Positions 43,943 through 52,176 of a DNA stretch of 64,000 bases are shown piece after piece; the first letter of the stretch is position 1; the number at the start of each line of letters is the position of its first letter. The notes beneath the pieces are model-generated. The model had not been told where the DNA came from and made no database searches. It saw only the letters and a program-made list of their open reading frames with translations. The translations under genes and the position numbers were made by a program. The stretch is taken from contig NZ_JACIFY010000016.1 of NCBI RefSeq assembly GCF_014197615.1, positions 107,496 to 171,495 on the forward strand, in the 5' to 3' direction. Source of the stretch: Rhizobium esperanzae. GTDB taxonomy: Bacteria > Pseudomonadota > Alphaproteobacteria > Rhizobiales > Rhizobiaceae.

Positions 43943-44690
43943 TATCGACAATGCCATGCCGCGCCGCCGATTGCCTGTGGCAACCGGCATCCTGGTGCTG
44001 ATCGCGCTCGCCATCCTGATTTCGCTCGGCACCTGGCAGGTGGAACGCCTCCACTGGAAGGAAGGCCTGCTTGCCGATATCGCCGCGCGGCAAGTGGCCG
44101 CCCCGGTGCCGCTCGCCGAGATCGAGGCGATGGCGGCTTCCGGCGGCGACATCGAATACCGCAAGGTCACCGCCACCGGCCGCTACATCAACAATAAGGA
44201 GCGGCACTTCTTCGCCACCTGGCGCGGCCAGACCGGCTTCTACGTCTACACGCCGCTCGAGCTTGCCGACGGGCGCACTCTCCTGGTCAATCGCGGCTTC
44301 GTTCCCTATGAGAACAAGGAGCCGGAAATGCGCATGCAGGGCCAGTTGACGGATCAGCAGACCGTCACCGGCCTGGCGCGCAGCAAACTGCCCGGCAAAC
44401 CCTCCTGGGTGGTGCCGGACAACGACGTCGCCAAGAATATCTTCTACTGGAAGGATCTCGACGTGATGGCCGAGAGCGTCGGCCTCGACAAGGCCCGCGT
44501 CATCCCGTTTTTCGTCGATGCCGATTCGACGCCCAATCCGGCCGGCCTGCCGATCGGCGGCGTCACCCAGGTCGATCTGCCGAACGACCATCTGCAATAC
44601 GCCTTCACCTGGTACGGGCTTGCCGCCGTGCTTGTCGTCGTGGTGGCGATCTCCTGGTTCCGCAAAGGGGCCAAGCCGCCGGCGCAATAG
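43935..44690 (+). CDS. SURF1 family cytochrome oxidase assembly protein
   Basis: SURF1 (Shy1) supports haem a insertion into cytochrome oxidase. The 251-residue protein has two membrane helices at its ends (GILVLIALAILISLGTWQV and YGLAAVLVVVVAIS) and the family motifs GTWQVERLHWK, GFVPYENK and PNDHLQYAFTWYGLA. It starts at GTG 43935, overlapping the DUF983 stop, with AAGGACG upstream. Together with the cox genes it forms a respiratory assembly locus. Confidence 0.93.
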   Translation: MTDIDNAMPRRRLPVATGILVLIALAILISLGTWQVERLHWKEGLLADIAARQVAAPVPLAEIEAMAASGGDIEYRKVTATGRYINNKERHFFATWRGQTGFYVYTPLELADGRTLLVNRGFVPYENKEPEMRMQGQLTDQQTVTGLARSKLPGKPSWVVPDNDVAKNIFYWKDLDVMAESVGLDKARVIPFFVDADSTPNPAGLPIGGVTQVDLPNDHLQYAFTWYGLAAVLVVVVAISWFRKGAKPPAQ

Positions 44691-44765
44691 TATCGCTTCA
44701 ATTCTCGCTTATATTGGGCTAGAGGTCCCTTGCTCCCCTGCGGGACGGAATTTGACGGAACGGAC

Positions 44766-45767
44766 ATGAATATTGCGGCGAAACCTCCTTTGACGATCAG
44801 GCTCTGCGGGCCACGCGGCTTCTGCGCCGGCGTCGACCGGGCGATTCAGATCGTCGTGCTGGCGCTGAAATCCTATGGCGCGCCGGTCTATGTGCGCCAC
44901 GAGATCGTTCACAACAGGTATGTCGTTGAGGGGCTGGAGGCCAAGGGCGCCGTCTTCGTCGAGGAACTGGACGAGATCCCGGCCGAGCATCGCGCCCAGC
45001 CGGTGGTCTTCTCCGCCCATGGCGTGCCGAAATCCGTGCCGGAGGATGCGGCGAGCCGCAACCTCTTCTATCTCGATGCCACCTGCCCGCTGGTCTCCAA
45101 GGTCCACAAGCAGGCGATGCGCCATAATCGCCTCGGCCGCCACGTCGTGCTCATCGGCCATGCCGGCCACCCGGAAGTGATCGGCACCATGGGGCAATTG
45201 CCGGAAGGTTCGGTGTCGCTGATCGAGACGATCGAGGATGCCGACGCCTATGTCCCTGCCGATCCCGATAATCTCGGCTACGTCACCCAGACGACGCTCT
45301 CGGTCGACGATACGGCCGGCGTCATTGCCCGGCTGCAGCAGCGCTTCCCGAACCTGACGGCGCCGGCAGCCGATTCGATCTGTTACGCCACGACCAACCG
45401 CCAGGAAGTGGTGAAGCAGGCCGCCCCCGGCTGCGATCTCTTCATCATCGTCGGCGCGCCGAATTCCTCCAATTCCAAGCGGCTCGTCGAAGTGGCGCTG
45501 AGGGCAGGGGCGAAAAAATCGATCCTGGTGCAGCGCGCCGCCGAGCTCGACTGGGAGGAGATCGGCGCGATTTCCACGCTTGGCCTGTCCGCCGGCGCTT
45601 CGGCCCCCGAGGTGATCGTCAACGAGATCATCGAGGCTTTCCGCGCCCGCTTCGACGCTCAGGTCGAACTGGCCGAAACGGTGCAGGAAACCGAGAATTT
45701 CCTCGTCAACCGCGAATTGCGCAGCATCGAGCTGACGGCGGCCGACATGGCCTTCGTCAACGGCTGA
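44766..45767 (+). CDS. ispH: 4-hydroxy-3-methylbut-2-enyl diphosphate reductase
   Basis: IspH (LytB) converts HMBPP to IPP and DMAPP in the last step of the MEP pathway, using a [4Fe-4S] cluster. The 333-residue protein has the cluster cysteines in GPRGFCAGV, DATCPLVSKVH and DSICYATTNRQE, and the conserved GHPEVIGTMG. ATG 44766 is used; an upstream in-frame ATG at 44730 lacks family similarity. The pathway's first gene, dxs, is also in the window. thrB follows after a gap of 75 bases. Confidence 0.96.
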   Translation: MNIAAKPPLTIRLCGPRGFCAGVDRAIQIVVLALKSYGAPVYVRHEIVHNRYVVEGLEAKGAVFVEELDEIPAEHRAQPVVFSAHGVPKSVPEDAASRNLFYLDATCPLVSKVHKQAMRHNRLGRHVVLIGHAGHPEVIGTMGQLPEGSVSLIETIEDADAYVPADPDNLGYVTQTTLSVDDTAGVIARLQQRFPNLTAPAADSICYATTNRQEVVKQAAPGCDLFIIVGAPNSSNSKRLVEVALRAGAKKSILVQRAAELDWEEIGAISTLGLSAGASAPEVIVNEIIEAFRARFDAQVELAETVQETENFLVNRELRSIELTAADMAFVNG

Positions 45768-45842
45768 CCTCAGGACCATATCACGACGCCGGATGATCGA
45801 TGCGGCGGATCCAATAACAGCAATGCACGAAGGCGACCTCAC

Positions 45843-46808
45843 TTGGCAGTCTATACCGATATCGCCGAAGACGATCTGAAATGGTTCCTGACGGAATATG
45901 ACGCGGGAAGCCTGCTCTCCTACAAGGGCATTGCCGAAGGCGTCGAAAATTCCAATTTTCTGCTGCACACCTCCAAGGACCCGCTGATCCTGACGCTTTA
46001 CGAGAAGCGCGTCGAAAAGACCGACCTGCCGTTCTTCCTCGGCCTGATGCAGCATCTCTCCGCCCGGGGCCTCTCCTGCCCGCTGCCGCTGCCGCGGCGC
46101 GACGGCGCACTGCTCGGCTCGCTCTCCGGCCGCCCGGCGGCGCTGATCTCCTTCCTCGAAGGCATGTGGCTGAGAAAGCCGGAGGCCAAACACTGCCGCG
46201 AGGTCGGCCGGGCGCTGGCCGAAATGCATGTCGCCGGCGAGGGTTTCGAACTGAAGCGGGCGAATGCGCTGTCGATCGACGGCTGGCGGGGGCTCTGGGA
46301 AAAGTCGGCGGACCGCGCCGGCGAGGTCGAGCCCGGTCTGCAGGACGAGATCGGCGGCGAACTCGGTTTCCTCTCCGCCGCCTGGCCGAAGAGCCTGCCG
46401 GCCGGCGTCATCCATGCCGACCTCTTCCCCGACAACGTCTTTTTCCTCGGCGATCAGCTCTCCGGCCTGATCGATTTCTATTTCGCCTGCAACGACCTGC
46501 TCGCCTATGACGTCTCGATCTGCCTGAATGCCTGGTGCTTCGAAAAGGACGGCGCCTACAACATCACCAAGGGCACGGCGATGCTCGAGGGTTATCAGAG
46601 TGTCCGCCCGCTGAGCGATGAAGAGATCGCCGCCCTGCCGGTGCTGTCGCGCGGGTCGGCGCTGCGTTTCTTCCTGACCCGGCTCTATGATTGGCTGATG
46701 ACGCCCGAGGGCGCCATGGTCACCAAGAAGGACCCGCTCGAATATCTCCGCAAGCTGCGTTTCCACCGCCAGATCGGCTCCGCAGCCGAATACGGATTGA
46801 GCCTATGA
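45843..46808 (+). CDS. thrB: Homoserine kinase (ThrB, APH-fold type)
   Basis: ThrB phosphorylates homoserine on the way to threonine. The 321-residue protein is the aminoglycoside-phosphotransferase-fold type used by alphaproteobacteria, with the catalytic loop VIHADLFPDNVFF and the following LIDFYFACND. It starts at TTG 45843, preceded by GAAGGCGA. Its stop overlaps the rnhA start by four bases. The next pathway enzyme, thrC, is about 15 kb away in this window on the other strand. Confidence 0.95.
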   Translation: MAVYTDIAEDDLKWFLTEYDAGSLLSYKGIAEGVENSNFLLHTSKDPLILTLYEKRVEKTDLPFFLGLMQHLSARGLSCPLPLPRRDGALLGSLSGRPAALISFLEGMWLRKPEAKHCREVGRALAEMHVAGEGFELKRANALSIDGWRGLWEKSADRAGEVEPGLQDEIGGELGFLSAAWPKSLPAGVIHADLFPDNVFFLGDQLSGLIDFYFACNDLLAYDVSICLNAWCFEKDGAYNITKGTAMLEGYQSVRPLSDEEIAALPVLSRGSALRFFLTRLYDWLMTPEGAMVTKKDPLEYLRKLRFHRQIGSAAEYGLSL

Positions 46809-47260
46809 AACACGTCGATATCTTCACCGATGGCGCATGCTCCGGCAATCCCGGCCCCGGCGGCTGGGGCGCAGTGCTGCGGTACGGCGACGTCGAAAAG
46901 GAACTTTGCGGCGGTGAGGCGGATACGACCAACAACCGTATGGAACTGCTGGCGGCGATCTCCGCGCTGCAGGCCCTGAAAAGCCCTTGCGAGGTCGATC
47001 TCTATACCGACAGCGCCTACGTCAAGGACGGCATCTCCAAGTGGATTTTCGGCTGGAAGAAAAACGGCTGGAAAACCGCCGACAAGAAACCGGTGAAAAA
47101 CGCCGAACTCTGGCAGGCGCTGGAGGCGGCCCGTGACCGCCACAAGGTGACGCTGCATTGGGTCAAAGGCCACGCCGGCCACCCGGAAAACGAACGCGCC
47201 GACGAACTCGCGCGCCGGGGCATGGAGCCGTTCAAGAAGGGCAAGGCGGTTTCGTTTTGA
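46805..47260 (+). CDS. rnhA: Ribonuclease HI
   Basis: RNase HI cuts the RNA strand of RNA-DNA hybrids during replication and repair. The 151-residue protein has the catalytic Asp/Glu/Asp residues in FTDGACSGNPGPGGWG, NNRMELLA and YTDSAYV, and the last Asp in NERADELAR. Its ATG overlaps the thrB stop by four bases. Nothing follows in the next 500 bases apart from repeats. Confidence 0.96.
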   Translation: MKHVDIFTDGACSGNPGPGGWGAVLRYGDVEKELCGGEADTTNNRMELLAAISALQALKSPCEVDLYTDSAYVKDGISKWIFGWKKNGWKTADKKPVKNAELWQALEAARDRHKVTLHWVKGHAGHPENERADELARRGMEPFKKGKAVSF

Positions 47261-47760
47261 AAGGCGTGCGGATTGTTCGCGGTCTCGCACCTATGCCTGT
47301 CATAGCGCCCGCGGCGTGATGTGCCCTCCGGCCCAACCCATTCTCTGTCATTCCAGGGCTTAACCGCGCCGACATCCACCGGCAGGGGCATGGATCCTCG
47401 GCTCAAGGCCGAGGATGACGGAGTGCAGGGAAGCGTCCGAGCCAAAATCTATCTCATCGCACCCGCACGCTGTTGAAATTGCTACAGCATCTCGCCTCCT
47501 GCCAGTCGCGTCCTCCCAATCTCTGTCATGCTCGGGCTTGACCCGAGCATCCATGCCGAAGCACTCTGGTGCAAATTTCTTCATCCTCGGCTCATCAAGG
47601 CCTGGGATGAAGAAATGTGTGGTGACGTTGCGCAAAAGCCTTATCTCGGGTTTTCGAAAGCCGACAGTGGGCAGGGCATCTTCTCTCGTTTCCTGTGACG
47701 CGCACAGGAGGGTGGAGATAGGGCGGCGCCTGAGGCCGAGCCCTATGGGACGCCGGCAAC
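47261..47760. other. 500-base intergenic region with two GTCAT-type repeats
   Basis: I see no gene here. Repeat copies lie at about 47345-47425 (CTCTGTCATTCCAGGGC and ...GCCGAGGATGACGGAG) and 47520-47613 (CTCTGTCATGCTCGGGC and an inverted end ...CATCCTCGGC). The two copies differ in the middle. The gap lies between convergent genes (rnhA and the metallopeptidase), so the repeats may also end transcripts. Confidence 0.75.
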
Positions 47761-48837
47761 TTAGCCCATCTGCCGCGCCGCGGCACCCTGGATCAGCCGG
47801 TGCAGATATTCGAGCTTTGTCACCACAGGTGAGGAGAGCACGAAGGGGTAGGAGTCCGGCTGGCCCATGCTGCGCTGGATGGCGTTGATCGCGAGGCTGA
47901 GCGGCACCCAGGCGCTGACCAGTTGTTCGGCGCTTTTGGCCCGGTAGGGGATGAAGTCCACCTCGCCCGATATTTCCTCATGGCCGCGCGGATCGATGGC
48001 GATGCCGAAGGCGCGGGCGGTTTCGAGTGTGTCGACGATATGGAGGTAATGGGCGAAACATTCGGCGAAATCCTCCCAGGGGTGGGATGCCGCATAGGCG
48101 CTGATGAAATTGTCCTGCCAGCCAAGGGGCGCGCCGCCGGCATAGTGTAGCCCGAGTGCTGCGGCATAATCCTGCCGTTCGTCGCCGAAAACGGCGCGAA
48201 AATCCGCAAGGCCATTCTGGTCACGCACCAGCTTGTTCCAGATGAAATGGCCGCTCTCGTGGCGGAAATGTCCGAGCAGGGTGCGATAAGGTTCGTTCAT
48301 CGAACTGCGCGCCTGTTCGCGCGTCGCATCGTCGGCCTCGGCGGCGCGAATGGTGATCAGCCCTTCCTCATGGCCGGTCATCGCCGGCACCACATAACCG
48401 TTGCTCTCGATCGAATCCTCGAGAAAGTCGAAAACCAGGCCACCTTGAGGATCCTGCATCCGATCGGGATGCGGCAGCCTCCAGCGCAAGAGCGAATAGA
48501 AGAGATGGCGCTGCGCCTGGCCGATACGCCGCCAGCGGTCGATGCCGTTCTGGGTATCGGTGTTCGGAACCAGCCGGTTGTGGCGGCAGGCCATGCAGAA
48601 TTCGCCCGCCTCGTCGCCGTCCACCAGCCAGTTGCAGATGTCGAGGCCGGCATTGGCGCAGAAGCGCACCTCGCGGTCGGGATCGGAAACCAGCTGCCAC
48701 ACCGTCGCCTCGCGCGGCTCCAGCGCATGCATGGCGAGATCGCCGGGCAGGAAGCCGAGGCGATGGTTGCAGCGCACGCATTGGCGATTGTCGAAATGGA
48801 CGACCTGATCGCAATTGTCGCAGGCGAAAAGTTTCAT
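47761..48837 (-). CDS. Zinc-ribbon putative zinc-binding metallopeptidase
   Basis: This 358-residue protein starts with a zinc ribbon (CDNCDQVVHF...CVRCNHRLGF, two CxxC pairs) and has a metallopeptidase-like site HESGHFIWNKL near residue 200, where the two His and the Glu would bind and use zinc. The family is annotated in many rhizobia but its substrate is not known to me. ATG 48837 is the start just before the Cys cluster; an in-frame longer version lacks likeness. The gene is alone, with a csbD gene about 100 bases upstream. Confidence 0.82.
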   Translation of the reverse strand: MKLFACDNCDQVVHFDNRQCVRCNHRLGFLPGDLAMHALEPREATVWQLVSDPDREVRFCANAGLDICNWLVDGDEAGEFCMACRHNRLVPNTDTQNGIDRWRRIGQAQRHLFYSLLRWRLPHPDRMQDPQGGLVFDFLEDSIESNGYVVPAMTGHEEGLITIRAAEADDATREQARSSMNEPYRTLLGHFRHESGHFIWNKLVRDQNGLADFRAVFGDERQDYAAALGLHYAGGAPLGWQDNFISAYAASHPWEDFAECFAHYLHIVDTLETARAFGIAIDPRGHEEISGEVDFIPYRAKSAEQLVSAWVPLSLAINAIQRSMGQPDSYPFVLSSPVVTKLEYLHRLIQGAAARQMG

Positions 48838-48931
48838 CGTGTCTATCTCTGCACAGAGAGTGGGGTGGATTAAAAATGCCTGCCGCGCGAGAGGCGCAGC
48901 AGGCATGGTTCATGACGGATGCGCTTCCGGC

Positions 48932-49123
48932 TCAGAGCCGGTCGACGGCGCCCTTGAGCTTGTCCTTGACCTTGCCGGTTGCGACCTGTCCCTTGCCTTT
49001 GGCTTCCTGAACGGCGCCCTTGGCCTGCATCTCGCGATCGTCCATGGCCTTGCCGGCGGCCTGCCTGGTCTTGCCGGCAATTTCGTTGGCCTTGCCTGAA
49101 ATCTTGTCGCTGGTGCTACCCAT
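48932..49123 (-). CDS. CsbD family stress protein
   Basis: This 63-residue protein consists of the Lys/Ala/Gly-rich repeat type of CsbD (SDKISGKANEIAGKTRQAAGKA, split here over two helices), a general-stress family of unknown activity. ATG 49123 has GGAGACATCACC upstream. Longer in-frame starts are without ribosome binding sites. Such genes are usually induced in stationary phase or osmotic stress. Confidence 0.85.
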   Translation of the reverse strand: MGSTSDKISGKANEIAGKTRQAAGKAMDDREMQAKGAVQEAKGKGQVATGKVKDKLKGAVDRL

Positions 49124-49234
49124 AGGTGATGTCTCCTTCTTCGGCATGGGCCTCGTGCCCATGCTTGCCGAAATGAAACGTCAACTGCAGCAATTCGTTC
49201 CCGCTATCTCCGAGGCCGCCGGCCTCCAGTCATC

Positions 49235-49840
49235 TCAGGCGTGGCCGGCTTCGGCCGAAAGCATGGCGGCGGTCACGCCCATGCCGGCGAGCGCCCGCTC
49301 GTACTTGTCGTCGAGGCTGCGGTCGAAGATCAGTTCCTCATTGGCCGGGCAGGTGAGCCAGCCATTATTGACCACCTCGTTTTCGAGCTGGCCGGCCGAC
49401 CAGGAGGAATAGCCGAGCAGCATGGTCGCGCGCGTCGGCCCATCGCCCTTGGAGATGGCGCGTACGATGTCGAGCGTCGCCGTCAGGCAGATGTCGTCGC
49501 TGACGGGGATCGAGGAGTCGCTGGAATAATCGTCCGAATGCAGCACGAAGCCGCGGCCGCTTTCCACCGGGCCGCCGGTCTGGATCGGGAAGTCGCGCGC
49601 CCGCTTCGGCAGCACGATCGAATCTTCCTGCTTGATCATGTCGAGATGCAGGAGCACATCGGTGAAGGTCAGGCTCTGCGGCCGGTTGATGACGAAGCCC
49701 ATGGCGCCGGCATCCGAATGCGCGCAGATATAGATCACCGTGCGCGCGAAGTTGCGGTCTTCCATACCGGGCATGGCGATGAGGAACTGGCCATCGAAGA
49801 AGCCACGTTCCCGTCTGTTCTTCAGCGTCGATAAGGACAT
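49235..49840 (-). CDS. YqgE/AlgH family protein
   Basis: YqgE/AlgH proteins are conserved but of unclear role (some relatives influence alginate expression). The 201-residue protein has LIAMPGMEDRNFARTVIYIC and the GFVINRP and PIQTGGPV blocks of the family. The start MSLSTLKN at 49840 is supported by GGAGGA seven bases upstream. It is divergent from the DsbD-N-like gene. Confidence 0.92.
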   Translation of the reverse strand: MSLSTLKNRRERGFFDGQFLIAMPGMEDRNFARTVIYICAHSDAGAMGFVINRPQSLTFTDVLLHLDMIKQEDSIVLPKRARDFPIQTGGPVESGRGFVLHSDDYSSDSSIPVSDDICLTATLDIVRAISKGDGPTRATMLLGYSSWSAGQLENEVVNNGWLTCPANEELIFDRSLDDKYERALAGMGVTAAMLSAEAGHA

Positions 49841-49980
49841 CGTTCCTCCTGCTGCCAACCGCACCGAGGCCTTGACAAGAGAAACATGGGCCAATGTCAC
49901 ACATCAATCAACTGAAAATGAAGATTTAAATCGCCGCGACTTCTGGCGGTGAAACCTCAGTTTCGGTAAACCGTTGTTCC

Positions 49981-50832
49981 ATGATGATTATTTCCTCGGT
50001 CTCGCGTCGGCTTTTCCTAGCGGTCATCTCAGTGGCCGCTGCCCTTGTCCCCCTTTGTTCCGCTCATGCGGAAATGAGCGCCTGGGCGGACAATGAGGGC
50101 GGCCGCATGCGGCTGGTGGCGCTGGCACCCGATGCTGGCGGTAAAATCCGCGCTGCCCTGCAGATCGAGCCGAAGCCCGGCTGGATCACCTATTGGAAAG
50201 AGCCCGGCGGCAACGGCATTCCGCCCCAGGTGACCATCGCGGCGGAGAGCGGCGTCACGCTCGATGCCATCGGCTATCCCGTTCCCAAGCATTTTTTCAA
50301 CGGTGCGATCGAGGATATCGCCTATGACGCGCCGGTGACGCTGCCGCTGTCGTTGACGGCGGCAGGCAAGGCGCCGGTCGCGATCGACGCCCTGGCCTTC
50401 ATCGGCATCTGCAGGGATATCTGCATCCCCTTCCAGGCGAATTTTCAGCTGAAGCTCGGCCCCGCCATCCAGTCGCATCCGGAAGAGGAGGCGATCCTCC
50501 AGGCGGCCGATGCAAGGCTGCCAAAGCCGCCGTCGGCCGATTTCGACGTAACCGCGCATGCGATGTCGCCTGACAAAAAGACGCTGTCGCTGACGCTGGT
50601 CCTGCCGGCCAAGGGTTCAGGCGAGAGCAAAGGCGCCCCCGATATCATCGTCACCGGGCCGAGCGGTTATGCCTTTACCAAGCAGATCGGCGGCAAACGC
50701 GACGGCGCCAGCTTCAAGGTCGATGTCGCCATCGGCAAGCTGCCTGATAATTACGACATGTCGGGCAAGCGCTGGGGCGTGCTGGTCATCGACGGCGTTC
50801 GGGCGATGGAGACCACACTTGCCTTTGAATGA
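49981..50832 (+). CDS. Thiol:disulfide interchange protein DsbD N-terminal-domain protein
   Basis: This 283-residue exported protein has a signal peptide (cleavage near CSAHAE) and one domain like the periplasmic N-terminal part of DsbD, which passes reducing power to periplasmic partners. The pair of cysteines in GICRDICIPF matches the active-site pair. There is no membrane electron-transfer or C-terminal thioredoxin domain, so a partner (DsbD-like membrane protein) must be elsewhere. A peroxiredoxin gene follows after about 90 bases on the same strand. Confidence 0.85.
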   Translation: MMIISSVSRRLFLAVISVAAALVPLCSAHAEMSAWADNEGGRMRLVALAPDAGGKIRAALQIEPKPGWITYWKEPGGNGIPPQVTIAAESGVTLDAIGYPVPKHFFNGAIEDIAYDAPVTLPLSLTAAGKAPVAIDALAFIGICRDICIPFQANFQLKLGPAIQSHPEEEAILQAADARLPKPPSADFDVTAHAMSPDKKTLSLTLVLPAKGSGESKGAPDIIVTGPSGYAFTKQIGGKRDGASFKVDVAIGKLPDNYDMSGKRWGVLVIDGVRAMETTLAFE

Positions 50833-50923
50833 CCGGCTCTTATAGTCGCGGCAGAGCCCCTGCGGCGCCCGCCGCCCAGCCGGAATCCCAAAACCCAAAA
50901 AACCGGAACTCAAGGAGAAGATC

Positions 50924-51409
50924 ATGACCATCGCGATCGGCGACAAGCTTCCTGCCGCCACCTTCAAGGAAAAGACCGCCGACGGCCCGGTCGAAATCAC
51001 CACCGAGCAGCTGTTTGCCGACAAGCGCGTCGTGCTGTTTGCCGTGCCGGGCGCCTTCACGCCCACCTGCTCGCTGAACCATCTGCCGGGTTATCTGGAA
51101 AACCGCGACACCATCCTCGGCAAGGGCGTCGACGACATCGCCGTCATCGCAGTCAATGACTGGCACGTGATGGGCGCCTGGGCGCAATCCTCCGGCGGCC
51201 TGGGCAAGATCCACTTCCTCGCCGATTGGGACGCCGGCTTCACCAAGGCCGTCGGCCTCGACGCCGACCTCTCCGCCGGCAGCCTCGGCCTGCGCTCCAA
51301 GCGCTATTCGATGCTGGTCGAAGACGGCGTCGTCAAAGCCTTGAACGTCGAAGAAAGCCCCGGCCAGGCCACCGTTTCCGGTGCTGCGGCGATGTTGGAA
51401 CTGCTCTGA
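50924..51409 (+). CDS. Peroxiredoxin (Prx5-like)
   Basis: This 161-residue peroxidase of the AhpC/TSA family, Prx5 subfamily, reduces peroxides with the peroxidatic Cys in PGAFTPTCSLNHLPGY. No second conserved resolving Cys is visible, which fits a one-Cys mechanism with glutathione or another thiol donor. An AAGGAG lies upstream of ATG 50924. It follows the DsbD-N-like gene, suggesting a shared redox context, and is closed by a terminator. Confidence 0.93.
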   Translation: MTIAIGDKLPAATFKEKTADGPVEITTEQLFADKRVVLFAVPGAFTPTCSLNHLPGYLENRDTILGKGVDDIAVIAVNDWHVMGAWAQSSGGLGKIHFLADWDAGFTKAVGLDADLSAGSLGLRSKRYSMLVEDGVVKALNVEESPGQATVSGAAAMLELL

Positions 51410-51431
51410 GTTCTCATTCCCGAGAGATGAA

Positions 51432-51456
51432 GGGGCGGCCATTCGGTCGCCCTTTT
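51432..51456 (+). terminator. Rho-independent terminator after the peroxiredoxin gene
   Basis: GGGCGGCC, loop ATTC, GGTCGCCC, followed by TTTT. One mismatch allows a G-T pair. It lies about 20 bases after the peroxiredoxin stop. Confidence 0.75.
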
Positions 51457-51548
51457 CAATTGTTGTTGTGCCGCTCGTTGCGCCGGCGAGTTGGCGAAAC
51501 CGTCCTCCCTCTTTCCATGCCACGGCTGTTCTGTCGTGCGGATGTCTG

Positions 51549-51662
51549 CCCCTCACCCTCACCCTCTCCCCGTAAACGGGGCGAGGGGACGTGCCCAGCG
51601 AGACGTGAGAGGGGATGGAGAGGTTGCGGCTACCCCTTCGCCCGCAAGCAGGGGTTCGAAGG
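51549..51662. repeat. Intergenic palindromic repeat, CCCCTCxCC type
   Basis: Starts CCCCTCACCCTCACCC, contains CTCCCCGTAAACGGGGCGAGGGG and ends near CCCCTTCGCCCGCAAGCAGGGG. It is the same family as 17533-17671. It lies in the 638-base gap 51410-52047, which also holds the peroxiredoxin terminator, a GTCAT-type repeat (51757-51845) and the zinc operator region, and no conventional gene. Confidence 0.75.
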
Positions 51663-51756
51663 ACGGGTCGAGACCCGTGGCTCGACCCCGGTCGGTGCCG
51701 GCAGGGGGATGAGGCGCGCACGCCGACGGCGAGTTTGGCGGAAACGTTCCCCCACT

Positions 51757-51845
51757 CTCCGTCATCCCAGGCCACCGAGCCTGGGATCCACGCCCGGTGC
51801 CGATCGGGAGCAGAGTGGATCCTCGGGTCAAGCCCGAGGACGACG
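51757..51845. repeat. GTCAT-type palindromic intergenic repeat
   Basis: CTCCGTCATCCCAGGCC followed by an inner inverted CCTGGGATCCACGCC and a second CCTCGGGTCAAGCCCGAGG stem. It belongs to the family seen at 35990, 42614, 47345 and 47520. Confidence 0.7.
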
Positions 51846-52006
51846 TCGGGTGGGGTTGCTCTTGGAGCAAGAGCAGCGATGTTTGGCGGAATGCGAACGC
51901 ATTGCGCCTCCGTCTATCGCCTTGGCAACATTTACGCTCAGGCTCCGAAGCCCCTACTGTCAAATGGCCGCACTTCACGAACTCCGCCTCAATCTCGCCG
52001 CAATCG

Positions 52007-52037
52007 TTATAACATAACCGTAATGTTATTACATTGT
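52007..52037 (+). promoter_or_regulatory. Zur-like operator upstream of the metal ABC importer
   Basis: GTTATAACAT at 52007-52016 and ATGTTATTAC at 52024-52033 form a near-perfect inverted repeat (9 of 10 positions), and AATGT-TATT-ACATT (52023-52036) is a second overlapping perfect dyad. This AT-rich pattern matches the known alphaproteobacterial zinc uptake regulator (Zur) box, in strong contrast to the GC-rich surroundings. It lies 10 bases before the 42-codon ORF that leads the importer genes, so it should repress them when zinc is plentiful. Confidence 0.75.
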
Positions 52038-52047
52038 AGGATCAGCC

Positions 52048-52176
52048 ATGCTCCCAAGCCCCGATCGCCCCTCCGTCAGCCTGCTGGCCCAGTCGGCTTT
52101 ATCAAGGGTGATCGGCATGGTCCTGGTCATTGCGCTTCTCTGGCTCGCCATTAATTGGGCGGTTCGCCTGCCATGA
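52048..52176 (+). CDS. Small membrane peptide leading the zinc importer operon
   Basis: This 42-codon ORF starts at ATG 52048, with AGGAT seven bases upstream, and its stop overlaps the ABC ATPase start by four bases (ATGA), so translation is probably coupled. The peptide has a polar N-terminal half and one membrane helix near the C-terminus (VIGMVLVIALLWLAINWAV). I do not recognise it. It follows the Zur-like operator by 10 bases and would be the first gene of the transcript. Confidence 0.65.
   Translation: MLPSPDRPSVSLLAQSALSRVIGMVLVIALLWLAINWAVRLP

Noticed and set aside
44709..46766. A 685-codon open frame antisense to ispH and thrB
   Set aside because: It spans two well-supported genes on the other strand and shows no motif.
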